A stretch of DNA of 64,000 nt from Bacteroidota bacterium (GCA_947504725.1 CANNHN010000010.1:23162-87161); one strand, 5' to 3'. Positions 44,230 through 53,546 are shown, counted from the first letter of the stretch. The notes: generated from the sequence alone by a model not told the origin. Numbers and translations are program-made.

Positions 44230-44786
44230 TGAAAATTATAATTACATATATATATATATTATTTGCTACTAGTAATATTTTTGCACAAATAGATTTTAAT
44301 GTTGTAAAGCAAGATGTCACATGTAATCGAACCGCTTTAGGTGATGCAGAAGTGAATGTTGTGATAACTAATCCTCCTTATGTTTATTTGTGGAATACAG
44401 GTGATACAACAAATTCAATTAATGATTTGAATGAAGGGAATTATTCAGTTCTAATAACAGATGGTTTAGGAAACGATACAACTGTGAATATTCAAATTTT
44501 GTTAAGTGTTTGTGAAATGGCTCCTGAATTAGCTTTTACTCCTAATAATGATGGCTTCAACGATACTTGGTCAATTAATAATTCACAATATTTTCCGGAA
44601 GCAAAATTTATGGTGTTTAACAGATTGGGACAACTAGTGTTTTTTCGAAAAGGTGAATATGAGCTTTGGGATGGAAGAGATTTATTGGGTGTTCCTGTTC
44701 CTGATGCTTCCTATTATTATGTAATTTATCATCAAGGAAGTGATGAAGGAACAATTATAAAAGGAAGTGTAACAATTGTAAAATGA
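44229..44786 (+). CDS. Small T9SS type B sorting-domain protein with SprB-like repeat
   Basis: 185 aa: signal peptide (MKIIITYIYILFATSNIFAQ), a single SprB-type repeat at about 22-95 (VTCNRTALGDAEVNVV ... YVYLWNTGDTTNSINDLNEGNYSVLITD), then a gliding-motility-associated C-terminal domain at about 100-185 (FTPNNDGFNDTWSINN ... MVFNRLGQLVF ... WDGRDLLGVPVPDASYYYVI). Type B domains send proteins through T9SS with help from a PorP/SprF partner, which is the next gene. This is the shortest form of an adhesin of this class: one repeat plus the sorting domain. Confidence 0.87.
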   Translation: MKIIITYIYILFATSNIFAQIDFNVVKQDVTCNRTALGDAEVNVVITNPPYVYLWNTGDTTNSINDLNEGNYSVLITDGLGNDTTVNIQILLSVCEMAPELAFTPNNDGFNDTWSINNSQYFPEAKFMVFNRLGQLVFFRKGEYELWDGRDLLGVPVPDASYYYVIYHQGSDEGTIIKGSVTIVK

Positions 44787-45742
44787 TAAAAGTTAGAGTT
44801 TCCCTTTTGTTTTTATTTATTTCTGTTGCTTGTTTCGGGCAGCAAACTTCACAGTATTCGCAATTTATGATGAACGAGTATGGTTTGAATCCTGCTGTTG
44901 CTGGAAGTGGAAAAGGGCTTTATGTCATGGTTGGAAGAAGAACACAATGGAGAGGTTTTGCTTTGGCACCTGAGACTAATTTTGCAAGTGTTACTAAAGC
45001 TTTTGGTAAAAAAGGATACAGGCATTACTGGCATGGAGTAGGCGCATATGTTGAGCAAGATAAGTTTGGAATGTTTTCTAACAAAGTAGCATACGGTTCT
45101 TATGCGATCCACTTAAAATTGTCTTCAAAATATTTTTTAAGTTTTGGTGTGGCGGCAGGAGTGAAAAGTATTGCATTGTCAAATACGATATCTGATAAAT
45201 TTGATCCAGCTTTATCTGCAGGAAGCCAAAAGGTTTTAATACCCGATGTTATTCCTGGTATATATTTGTATTCGAAAAAGGTTTCTGTAAGTCTTGCACT
45301 ACGAAATCTTTATAAAAACACAATGAAACAGGGAAGCAAACAAGTAGGAAGTGGCAGTAGGTTGCTGCCAACAGCTATTTTTACAATAAGTAAAAAAATT
45401 AAATCTGAAGGATATGATTTTGTTTTTGTACCAGGTATTAACATTCAATCTAATTTAATTGGAATTCCATCTTCTCAATTTAATTTCATGGCTTATTATA
45501 GACAACGAATTGGTTTGGGAGTTACCTACCGTATGCACGATGCTGTTTCTGCTATGATTCAAATTAGAGTTTTGAAAAATGTTGTAGTTGGGTTTGCTTA
45601 TGATTATACTGTTTCTAAATTCCGTTCTGCAAATGCCAATTCAATGGAATTTATGACCGGTATGACTCCCGTAATGAGTAGTGAAGGATATGATAAACCC
45701 AACGGTGCTTCTGATTGTCCTAAATTTGATTTTGATTTTTAA
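44783..45742 (+). CDS. PorP/SprF-family T9SS outer-membrane protein
   Basis: 319 aa outer-membrane beta-barrel of the PorP/SprF family. Family signs: signal peptide, QQTSQYSQFMMNEYGLNPAVAGSGKGLYVMVGRRTQWRGFALAPET split between residues about 20 and 65 (the YxxNxxxxNPAxAG and QWxGF blocks), and the C-terminal GFAYDYTVSKF. SprF is needed for export of the adhesin SprB in Flavobacterium. It overlaps the type B gene by 4 bases (ATGA), so it is the dedicated partner of that small protein. Confidence 0.9.
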   Translation: MIKVRVSLLFLFISVACFGQQTSQYSQFMMNEYGLNPAVAGSGKGLYVMVGRRTQWRGFALAPETNFASVTKAFGKKGYRHYWHGVGAYVEQDKFGMFSNKVAYGSYAIHLKLSSKYFLSFGVAAGVKSIALSNTISDKFDPALSAGSQKVLIPDVIPGIYLYSKKVSVSLALRNLYKNTMKQGSKQVGSGSRLLPTAIFTISKKIKSEGYDFVFVPGINIQSNLIGIPSSQFNFMAYYRQRIGLGVTYRMHDAVSAMIQIRVLKNVVVGFAYDYTVSKFRSANANSMEFMTGMTPVMSSEGYDKPNGASDCPKFDFDF

Positions 45743-45744
45743 CG

Positions 45745-46479
45745 GTGAAAGAATTTCTTAAAAAAATTTGGCGATATACATGGAAAGCAGCAATGTGGTT
45801 TTTCATTGTAAGCATTGTTTCCGTTGTTTTTTTTCGTTGGGTTCCTATTCCCGTTACTCCGTTAATGTTAATTCGTTGCGTTGAACATAAAATGGATGGG
45901 AAAGAAATGAAGTTGAACAAAGATTGGGTTTCATTAGATCAGATTTCTCCAAGTTTGCAATTAGCTGTAGTTTGTTCCGAAGACCAGAACTTTATTAAAC
46001 ACAATGGTTTTGATTTTGAAGCGATTGAAAAAGCGATGGATTATAATGAGACGCATACAAAGACAAGAGGAGCAAGCACCATCAGTCAACAAACTGCAAA
46101 AAATGTTTTTCTTTGGCAAGGTAGAAGCTATCTCAGAAAAGGATTGGAAGTCTATTTTACTTTTTTGATTGAAACATTCTGGAGTAAAGAACGAATCATG
46201 GAGGTTTATCTAAACGTAATAGAAATGGGAGATGGTATTTACGGAGCGCAGGCCGCATCTAAAACATTTTTTAAGAAGGATGCAAAGTACATGACTAAAT
46301 CAGAATGCGCAACCATTGCAGCCGTTCTTCCAAATCCTATAAAATTTAATGCCGGCAGACCAAGTGCCTACACTCAAAAACGAAGAGGCTGGGTGATGAA
46401 TCAAATGAGTTTATGGGGTGGAGTTCTGAGATATGAAGAAGTAGAGGAGAAGCCTGTGAAGAAGAAGAATAGGAAGTAA
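45745..46479 (+). CDS. mtgA: Monofunctional biosynthetic peptidoglycan transglycosylase
   Basis: GT51 glycosyltransferase polymerising lipid II into glycan strands (244 aa). One N-terminal membrane helix (MWFFIVSIVSVVFFRWVPIP), then the GT51 motifs: SEDQNFIKHNGFDFEAI with catalytic Glu, TRGASTISQQTAKNVFLW, RKGLEVYFTFLIETFWSKERIMEVYLNVIEMGDGIYG (given here as one region, about 130-166), and AAVLPNP. The start is GTG, two bases after the PorP/SprF stop; it gives the basic cytoplasmic tail expected before the helix. It closes the purL transcript. Confidence 0.93.
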   Translation: MKEFLKKIWRYTWKAAMWFFIVSIVSVVFFRWVPIPVTPLMLIRCVEHKMDGKEMKLNKDWVSLDQISPSLQLAVVCSEDQNFIKHNGFDFEAIEKAMDYNETHTKTRGASTISQQTAKNVFLWQGRSYLRKGLEVYFTFLIETFWSKERIMEVYLNVIEMGDGIYGAQAASKTFFKKDAKYMTKSECATIAAVLPNPIKFNAGRPSAYTQKRRGWVMNQMSLWGGVLRYEEVEEKPVKKKNRK

Positions 46480-46516
46480 CGTAATGATGTGCTGATTTCT
46501 GATGAGCAGATTATCT

Positions 46517-47383
46517 TTAATACATTATCCTACACTTAGGCAGTAAAGCTTTCAATACGGCCAAATCAAACTCCTGAAACTTATTCCCTCTTAAATCCAA
46601 TACTTCCAGATTTTGCATCACACTGATGTTTTCAGAAATAGAAGTGAGTTGATTATTTTGTAAAGATAAGTATCTAAGATTTTTTAATTTAAATATTCGT
46701 TTGTTTAAATCTGTTAGTTTATTGTCGTCTAAAATTAACATTTCTAAAGTGTTAATTTTTGCAACAGTTTTCGGAACATCTTTTATGCCGCAACGTGTCA
46801 TTGTGAGGCTTTTTAACTTTTTGAATTCCGAAAAAGAACTGGGAAGTGTATCCAGCTTTACGTTGTATAACAATATACTATTCAGGTTATTCAGATATCC
46901 AATTGAATTAGGAAAGTGAAATGTATCTGCTTTGTTGTTTTGAATTTCCAATTCTTTTAATTTCCCTAAAAAAGCAATTTCGTATGGAAGTGAATCTAAA
47001 TTCGAACTATGTAAATGCAATTCATTTAGCATGGATAAATTTCCAATGTCTTTTGGTAAAGATGTGATTGGATTTTCAAAACAAGAAAAATAAATAAGGT
47101 TTGTTAGGTCCTTTAATTCTGCGGGTAATTGAGTAAAACCATTACCGTTTAATTGTAATACTTGTAACTGCTCTAATTTGCCAATCTTTGGAAACAACTT
47201 TGGGTCGATTGGCTGATTGTCAATTTTTAATTTGTAAGCTATTTTAGATTCTTTTAGTGCGTCTTTTAAGTTGGTATACACCATTGCTCCTGGAGGGCCA
47301 TATTTATCAAATGGGTCCAGTTCTTCTTGAGCAAGAGCAGGAAAGGAAAGGAGTAATGTAATTGAGAGTAGTAATCTATTCAT
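46517..47383 (-). CDS. Exported leucine-rich-repeat protein
   Basis: 288 aa: signal peptide (MNRLLLSITLLLSFPALAQ) and about nine LRR units of 22-24 residues with the LxxLxxLxLxxNxLxxLP pattern (LEQLQVLQLNGNGFTQLPAEL, LSMLNELHLHSSNLDSLPYEI, LKNLRYLSLQNNQLTSISENI). These are plant-type/bacterial LRRs forming a curved binding surface, probably at the cell surface or in the periplasm. The frame opens 14 codons earlier at 47425, inside a region next to the dispersed repeat; the ATG at 47383 gives the signal peptide and is used. No T9SS end is seen. Confidence 0.85.
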   Translation of the reverse strand: MNRLLLSITLLLSFPALAQEELDPFDKYGPPGAMVYTNLKDALKESKIAYKLKIDNQPIDPKLFPKIGKLEQLQVLQLNGNGFTQLPAELKDLTNLIYFSCFENPITSLPKDIGNLSMLNELHLHSSNLDSLPYEIAFLGKLKELEIQNNKADTFHFPNSIGYLNNLNSILLYNVKLDTLPSSFSEFKKLKSLTMTRCGIKDVPKTVAKINTLEMLILDDNKLTDLNKRIFKLKNLRYLSLQNNQLTSISENISVMQNLEVLDLRGNKFQEFDLAVLKALLPKCRIMY

Positions 47384-47429
47384 AAATTGTAATCTAGCTA
47401 TTATAATTTTTCTTTCAACTTGCATGCCC

Positions 47430-47450
47430 TTCGACTCCGCTCAGGGTGAC
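47430..47450. repeat. TCGACTCCGCTCAG-type dispersed repeat, copy 5
   Basis: Same sequence as copy 1 at 3555-3575 (TTCGACTCCGCTCAGGGTGA plus C), lying between the GH18 stop and the LRR start. Confidence 0.8.
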
Positions 47451-47475
47451 GTCCTAATTGAAATTGTTGCAACTA

Positions 47476-50400
47476 TTATTGTATAATCAATCTTGTAATT
47501 AATTCTTTTTCACCAACATTTAATTTCAAAAGATAAATTCCGTTTGATAAGTTTAAATCATTTTTATTTAAATTGATTTGATGTTTGCCAACACTTTGAT
47601 TTTCTTTTTGAATCAATACAATTTGTTTGCCAAGAATATCTACCAAAAAAAATTCTACTTGAGAAGCTGCTGTTAATTGATAAGCAATCGTTGTTGTTTC
47701 AGAAAAAGGATTCGGATATGCCATTAAATTCAAATCATTCGAAGCGTTGGTTATTCCTGTGGATAATAAAATCAATTGTCCGTCAGATGTCATTACACTA
47801 GATAGTAATCCAGCTCCGTCCTCCGATTGAACACTGTAGTAATAATATTGTCCAGGAGTTAGGGATAAGCCTGTATGTGTTTTTGAAGTTGATAATGTAT
47901 TGCTAGTCCAGCCAACAATATCAGTAGCGCCTGGAGTTGTTCCTATCGCATACCAATATTCAGTTATTCCAGAATGCGGATCAATACTATTTGTCCAGTT
48001 TGCAGAAAGTTGAGTTAAAGAATAAGTTGTGTCAATGTCTGTTGTTATTCCATCACTAATAGAAACTCCCGAAGGATTTGTCCAATCTACATTTACATCT
48101 TGTGAAGCTACTGCTGATAGATTTCCAGCTGCATCTTTTGTAATTGATTTTACTCTGCATGAGGGTGAACTTGGGTTTGCATTTTGATACCGCACATCAT
48201 TAGTAGAAGCAGAGCCAACACTAACAGTTACGGATGGTAAACGTGAACGGTAAACTTTTAAATCATTCACCATGTAATCAGAATTTCCATTTCTGAAGGA
48301 GATTGCATTTCCATTTGTGTAAGGAGAAGGATCTGTCCAGCTTCCTACAAAATTATTATCCTGATACACATCCATCTTTCCAGAGATGCGATCATACAAT
48401 ACTTTATAGTCGTACCATTGTCCAGCATTCACAGTCATTGGAGCGGAATGTACCAAGCTGAAAACATTGCTTACCACTTTATAGAATTCACACATTCCGC
48501 TTTCTACTCTAAACCAAACAAAATAAGAATTACCTCTGTTGGTTTGTGTAGCATCATCACAAAAGAAATGTAATCCTGCTCTTCTGTTTGTTCCTGAGCC
48601 ATCTATTTTTCCTTGCCAGTTATATAAATACCTGTTGGATAAATTTTGGGTGAGTGGTGCCCAAATATTTGTATTGGTATTTGTTTCATCGGTTTGATTT
48701 AAATATCCTCCTGCAATTGACCATACTCCGCTTTCTATTGTCCAATCGGGATGAATCACTGCATCGAAATTATCACTAAAGAATCCGTTACCATTATTTG
48801 CTCGCCATTCTGTTCCGTTGTTTTCTAATACTTGATAAAAACTTTTTTCAATTCCAGAACCACCAACATTATCTGCATCTGTAAAGTTTGCAGTGAAGTT
48901 TGTAGTTACCCAACCTGCTGGTGTTGAAACCGAAGTTGTTGGAGCAACAGCATCAATGCTGCAATTCCAAATGGCTTGGAAACCGGAAGCTACTGTTGAT
49001 ACATCTGATTTGTATCGCAATGTTAAAGAACCACCAGTTGCAGTAACTAAACCCGGACTGCTTGTCCCATGATAAAATCCAACGAGTGGTGATGCTGTGC
49101 TCGGACCGTTATAAATCCATAACGTATCGTAATTTAATTCTGTGTTGAAGGCAGAAAAATTTAATGTTAGTCCGCTAGCACCTGTAGGAGCAATGGTAAA
49201 AGTATAATCTTCTTTATCGTAATAATTTCTGCTCGGTCCGCCCATATCGTAAATGGTATCGGTGCATGGAATGATTTGACAGTCGGTAAATTTATTTTGA
49301 ATAAGATTCCATAGCTCATTGTAGCCATCATCGTACCCCAAAGCCCAAATTCCAATTCCACCAATTCCGCGCTGATTTACTAAATCGAATTTATAATCAA
49401 GTGAAGTTTCGTCATCAATAAACGCTTGCCAGTTGTTTCCACCTCTAACAGAAGGAAAGTAAGTGGAGAAACTAACAGGATCCCAAGCGCGTGTAGAATA
49501 ATTTCCACTCACATTGTTTCGCATGGTTGCATACGTAACTGAACTTGTTCCAACTCCTGAAGTGGCGCTCGGAATGGTACTCAATGTTGTTCCCCACTCG
49601 CGACCATACCAAGGCAATCCTAAAAGTAATTTCGAATCGGTTGTTCCTTGATTTAAATAAAAGGTTAATGTTTTAGGAAGTGTGTAATTGTAAGAAGTTT
49701 GAAAATTATACAAAGGAGATTCTGGTCCAGCAGTAGTACTTCCGCTGTAATAGTAATCGTATCCCATGATGACAAATAAATCGACATAAGGATTCATTGC
49801 TGCCATGTCGAATACATTGCTCCAATCAACAGCATACAAACAAATGCTAATTTCGGAGCCGGGAATAGCAGCATGCATTTGATTGCATAAGTCGATCATA
49901 AAAGCAGTAAAAGCAGTTCTGTGTGAAGCGCCCATTCCCTCAAAATCAATGTTTACACCTTTTGCTCCTCGTGCAGAGACTAAATTTATTAAGTTGGTGA
50001 TTAATGTTTGTTGTGAAGTTGGACTAGCAAAAAAGGCGGTGTGTCCGCTAAATAAAGTAGCGCACAATGTTACATTCACTCCGTTTGCCTGTGCAGTTGT
50101 AACAACACTTGCAGTCGACCAATTATGCGTAGTAATCGCATTTCCATTTGCAGAATTTACTTCGTATGAAAAATAACATAGGTCAGTCAATCCGTTCCAA
50201 TCATAGTTGGCTTCTAGTCCTGCACTCCAATATGGATGCCAACCGTAAACTCTTTTTGTAAGATTACATGCCCTTGAAGAAGTTTTTTGTTTTGCAATAG
50301 GATGAGGGATTCCAGTTTCAACTGTTCTTAAACTATCCCATTGTTCGTTGGTAGAAAAATGATAGGTTGAATATTTTTCTGATTCTTCTTGGTGAATGGA

Positions 50401-50553
50401 TTTGTGAGAAAGATCTCTAATGCTTTTTGGAATAACATTAAGTATGTCGCCATCTTCATAATTCAAAGGCAACCTGCATGTGTATGGTTTACTTACTTGT
50501 GCAATAGCAAATTGCGCAACGCAAATGAAAGTAAATAGAGCAATTTTTTTCAC
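47476..50553 (-). CDS. Secreted GH18 (SleL/YaaH-like) glycoside hydrolase with CUB domain and T9SS signal, GTG start
   Basis: 1025-aa secreted enzyme. Signal peptide (MKKIALFTFICVAQFAIAQ), GH18 domain about 98-420 (RVYGWHPYWS; catalytic strand KGVNIDFEG with acid Glu205; VIMGYDYYYSG; GIWALGYDD). The motif has N201 in place of an Asp, as in the SleL/YaaH peptidoglycan-hydrolysing GH18 group. A CUB-like domain follows at about 425-535 (YDMGGPSRNYYDKEDYTFTI), then a laminin-G-like region about 590-760, a fibronectin-like segment and a T9SS type A domain (LMAYPNPFSETTTIAY to the end). The start codon is GTG and overlaps the preceding amidase stop (TAGTG), showing translational coupling. Confidence 0.87.
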   Translation of the reverse strand: MKKIALFTFICVAQFAIAQVSKPYTCRLPLNYEDGDILNVIPKSIRDLSHKSIHQEESEKYSTYHFSTNEQWDSLRTVETGIPHPIAKQKTSSRACNLTKRVYGWHPYWSAGLEANYDWNGLTDLCYFSYEVNSANGNAITTHNWSTASVVTTAQANGVNVTLCATLFSGHTAFFASPTSQQTLITNLINLVSARGAKGVNIDFEGMGASHRTAFTAFMIDLCNQMHAAIPGSEISICLYAVDWSNVFDMAAMNPYVDLFVIMGYDYYYSGSTTAGPESPLYNFQTSYNYTLPKTLTFYLNQGTTDSKLLLGLPWYGREWGTTLSTIPSATSGVGTSSVTYATMRNNVSGNYSTRAWDPVSFSTYFPSVRGGNNWQAFIDDETSLDYKFDLVNQRGIGGIGIWALGYDDGYNELWNLIQNKFTDCQIIPCTDTIYDMGGPSRNYYDKEDYTFTIAPTGASGLTLNFSAFNTELNYDTLWIYNGPSTASPLVGFYHGTSSPGLVTATGGSLTLRYKSDVSTVASGFQAIWNCSIDAVAPTTSVSTPAGWVTTNFTANFTDADNVGGSGIEKSFYQVLENNGTEWRANNGNGFFSDNFDAVIHPDWTIESGVWSIAGGYLNQTDETNTNTNIWAPLTQNLSNRYLYNWQGKIDGSGTNRRAGLHFFCDDATQTNRGNSYFVWFRVESGMCEFYKVVSNVFSLVHSAPMTVNAGQWYDYKVLYDRISGKMDVYQDNNFVGSWTDPSPYTNGNAISFRNGNSDYMVNDLKVYRSRLPSVTVSVGSASTNDVRYQNANPSSPSCRVKSITKDAAGNLSAVASQDVNVDWTNPSGVSISDGITTDIDTTYSLTQLSANWTNSIDPHSGITEYWYAIGTTPGATDIVGWTSNTLSTSKTHTGLSLTPGQYYYYSVQSEDGAGLLSSVMTSDGQLILLSTGITNASNDLNLMAYPNPFSETTTIAYQLTAASQVEFFLVDILGKQIVLIQKENQSVGKHQINLNKNDLNLSNGIYLLKLNVGEKELITRLIIQ

Positions 50554-53024
50554 TAGCGAAGTATTAACTTAATTGTTTTTTGCTCTTCATTCATTTTTAA
50601 TTTCACAAAATACATGCCTTTTGCTAAATTTAAATCGTCTGAATTGATTGCCAATTCATGCTTCCCTGATACCTGATTGGATTTTAATAAAGTAATTTGT
50701 TTTCCTAAAACATCCGACAATGAAATTTCTACAGCAGCAGTTTCTTTTAAAGAATAAGTGATGATTGCTGTATTAGTAAACGGATTCGGATAAATACTAA
50801 ATAAATTGTTTGAATTCTGATCATCTAATCCTGTCGACAATAAATTGCAAGTCCATGAAGAAACAAATCCAGAATTGTTTACAAAAGGGTCAGAGATGAA
50901 ATGTAATGTAAGTGCACTTCCTGTTGATGTAAATGAACCCGGAGAAGTTGTTCCTGTGTAAGCTCCAACCAAGGCAGCAGCTGTAGAGTTTCCATCATAG
51001 ATGTAAAGTGAATCAAATCCATTTTCTAAATCAAATCCAGTAAAGTTCATAGTAACATTTACTGCGCTTGTTGGAGCAATCGTATAAATGTAATCTTCGT
51101 TACCAGTATAAGAAGAACCTGCTCCACCAGTATCATTAAATGTTCCACTGCAATTTACATCTGTTGAAACGCAAGATGGTGTTGTGAAACTTGAACCATA
51201 AGTTTGTGTTGTACCGTTCCAAATTCGCCAATAATAAGTTGTACTTGGTCTAAATTTCATGTAAGACGAACAAGCAGGGTAATCACAAAATCCACCTGGA
51301 CAATTCACAGATGTTAAGCCAGAAACATCTTTGTTGTAATAGGTTGTGAATGTCGGACTTTCAGAAATGTCCAAGAACCATCCCGCTCCTGTGCTTGTCC
51401 AGCTAAGGTCAACATCAATGTTTGGACAAGTTGCTGTTAATGCATTTAATGCTGTTGGTGTTACAATTGTTGATCCAGTACTTGTCCAAGAAATATTCCA
51501 ACCTGGATTTGTAGTTGAACAATCCGAACGGAATTGAATAAGCATTTCTCCACCTGTAGAAGAAATTGTTGCAGGAATTGATGTTCCAGTATAGGTTCCA
51601 ATTAAAGGAGAAGAAATTGAATTGCCATCATATACATACATGTAATCCCAATTTGCTTCAAGATCAAAACTATTGATAGTTAACGTAATTGTTGCAGCAC
51701 CTGCAGGATCTATCAAATACAATTCACGTTCATCATCTCCATAATCTCCTGTTGGTCCGCCACTGTCATAAAATGTTCCACTTGATGCAGTTAACGAAGT
51801 AGTTGGTGTAGTGTTGTTTATTTGTTCGTAGTAGTAAATCCAATTCCAATATTGTCCAGGATCACTATGTGTTTGCATCGGAAACATTTGATGTCCTTTA
51901 ATATCAATACAGCCTCCTTCTAAACAAGAAGTGTAACCACCCGTACAACCTGGTCCGTAATAAGTTCTCAATGGATTTATTCCATAACCACTTCCGCAAA
52001 TATCTCTTACCAATGCCGCTGAACTATTGTACATAGCAGTTGTATACCAAACAGGAGTGCTTACATAACCTTCATGCTCTAGTCCAATTGTATAGGGATT
52101 TTCACTGCCTACATGCCATGCTCTGTTTGCTTCCAAAACCATTTGAGTAATTTGTCCGTCACTCGAACGCAATACATAATGTGCCGAAACACTTGCAGAA
52201 GGATTTTGAAACCAAGAAATACAACCCGCATAACTTCCTTCCACATCATGAATAGTAACAGCTGAAATTGGTGTGCCGCCACGACCAACAGAATAATTAC
52301 TTGTAGATGCCGGTGTCCATAAAGCAGGAGGGTAGTCGGTCGACATCATCGACTTTCCTGTGAATGTTTCACCACTTTTATTGGTAATGATTTTTTGTGA
52401 AGCGTTTACAAAAGATGAACTTAGGATAGCATAATTATCTGCTCCAAATATTTTAATAGGATCTAGGTTGTGATTAGGAAAACTGTATGCTTGTTGATAA
52501 TTGGAGTTCATCAAAAATTGAACATAACCATATTCTTGTGTAACAAGTGCATAGATTTGTCCTTCTGTTTCTCTTGGTAATTCACTTAAGTAGGTAAGAA
52601 TGGTTAATTGGTCTTCTACTTTATTGCTTCTTATTCCTAATATTTTTTTTGTTTTTGAATATGCAGTTGCATAGGCTAAAATATTTTTTTCAGGATCAGA
52701 GATGATATCACTTGTGCTTATCATCGAAAGATCAGAAACAAGTTGAAGATTACTGAAGAAATAGTTTTTCCCATCTAAAGTTAATCCCATTACTCCGTAT
52801 GCTTTTGGAATACCCGTGCAACTTTCTTGTTCAGCAGGGGAGTGTGAGATGTGTGCAAAACGAGTGTTGCAAAATGCAACGGCTTCTAACATTCCACGTG
52901 GGATTTCAGGGTAAATGGAATAGGCTTTATTGAAAGATTTTGAGTAAGGATTTATAATTATATTCTCAGCCTTAGTTGAAGAAAGTATGAAAATAAAAAT
53001 GGAGGAAAGTAGTAGTTTTTTCAT
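50553..53024 (-). CDS. Secreted N-acetylmuramoyl-L-alanine amidase with lysozyme-like and CUB domains, T9SS cargo
   Basis: 823 aa. Signal peptide 1-19, a lysozyme/SLT-like N-terminal domain about 35-200 (IPRGMLEAVAFCNTRF with candidate Glu47; KAYGVMGLTLDG), then an Amidase_2 domain about 250-400 with zinc ligands H259 (VTIHDVEGS), H386 and D388 (THSDPGQYWNW). Two CUB domains follow at about 410-515 (YDSGGPTGDYGDDERELYLI) and 625-735 (NDTGGAGSSYTGNEDYIYTI). A T9SS type A domain ends the protein (SIYPNPFTNTAIITY). It is predicted to cut both the glycan and the peptide link of peptidoglycan outside the cell. First gene of a two-gene unit with the GH18 enzyme. Confidence 0.85.
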   Translation of the reverse strand: MKKLLLSSIFIFILSSTKAENIIINPYSKSFNKAYSIYPEIPRGMLEAVAFCNTRFAHISHSPAEQESCTGIPKAYGVMGLTLDGKNYFFSNLQLVSDLSMISTSDIISDPEKNILAYATAYSKTKKILGIRSNKVEDQLTILTYLSELPRETEGQIYALVTQEYGYVQFLMNSNYQQAYSFPNHNLDPIKIFGADNYAILSSSFVNASQKIITNKSGETFTGKSMMSTDYPPALWTPASTSNYSVGRGGTPISAVTIHDVEGSYAGCISWFQNPSASVSAHYVLRSSDGQITQMVLEANRAWHVGSENPYTIGLEHEGYVSTPVWYTTAMYNSSAALVRDICGSGYGINPLRTYYGPGCTGGYTSCLEGGCIDIKGHQMFPMQTHSDPGQYWNWIYYYEQINNTTPTTSLTASSGTFYDSGGPTGDYGDDERELYLIDPAGAATITLTINSFDLEANWDYMYVYDGNSISSPLIGTYTGTSIPATISSTGGEMLIQFRSDCSTTNPGWNISWTSTGSTIVTPTALNALTATCPNIDVDLSWTSTGAGWFLDISESPTFTTYYNKDVSGLTSVNCPGGFCDYPACSSYMKFRPSTTYYWRIWNGTTQTYGSSFTTPSCVSTDVNCSGTFNDTGGAGSSYTGNEDYIYTIAPTSAVNVTMNFTGFDLENGFDSLYIYDGNSTAAALVGAYTGTTSPGSFTSTGSALTLHFISDPFVNNSGFVSSWTCNLLSTGLDDQNSNNLFSIYPNPFTNTAIITYSLKETAAVEISLSDVLGKQITLLKSNQVSGKHELAINSDDLNLAKGMYFVKLKMNEEQKTIKLILR

Positions 53025-53127
53025 TAGAATCGTTTTTTAATAAATTCTATAGTAAATATAAGAATTTACAGTCAAACGGCTATCATATGAAAAGAATTAT
53101 CTAGACCAAATAAAGTGATCTATTCAT

Positions 53128-53502
53128 TTAATAAGGATAGTATTCAAAAGGTAATCCAGTGAGTCTTGCTGTTTCTTCACCAAGCATTAAGATGTCTTCG
53201 TCATCTTCTTCATAATGCCATTTAATAAGAATACTCTTGTCACTTGTCATGAACTTTTTTGAAAATACTAACAAGTCAGTTACTAATTTCAGTGAACTGG
53301 AGTTTAAATATTCAAAGGAAAAAATAAAAGTAGTTTTAGGAAGGGGCGATTTGAAGTATTCCTCTACATGTTTAAAAATAGGTGTAAAAAAGGCTACCGA
53401 ATCTTCAGATAAAGTACGTCCTTTAATTGTAAAAGTTCCTTCGGAAATGTTAAAAGAAACCTCTGGCGTTTCTTTGGTTGCTGCTATAAAAAAGTCTTCC
53501 AT
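53128..53502 (-). CDS. SiaC-like regulatory phosphoprotein (DUF1987)
   Basis: 124-aa protein of the SiaC/DUF1987 family. In Pseudomonas, SiaC is an anti-sigma-antagonist-like switch phosphorylated at Thr68 by SiaB and dephosphorylated by the PP2C phosphatase SiaA; it then binds a diguanylate cyclase. Family segments: PEVSFNISEGTFTIKGRTLSED, then FEYLNSSSLKLVTDLL. The phosphosite region reads YLNSSS, so position 68 is Ser. The upstream gene, 44 bases away, encodes a propeller sensor with a PP2C domain, the expected SiaA-type partner. No SiaB-like kinase or GGDEF protein is in the window. Confidence 0.87.
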   Translation of the reverse strand: MEDFFIAATKETPEVSFNISEGTFTIKGRTLSEDSVAFFTPIFKHVEEYFKSPLPKTTFIFSFEYLNSSSLKLVTDLLVFSKKFMTSDKSILIKWHYEEDDEDILMLGEETARLTGLPFEYYPY

Positions 53503-53546
53503 TATGAAAAATAATTTGCGTTTTAAAATATTTCTTTATTTAGTAT

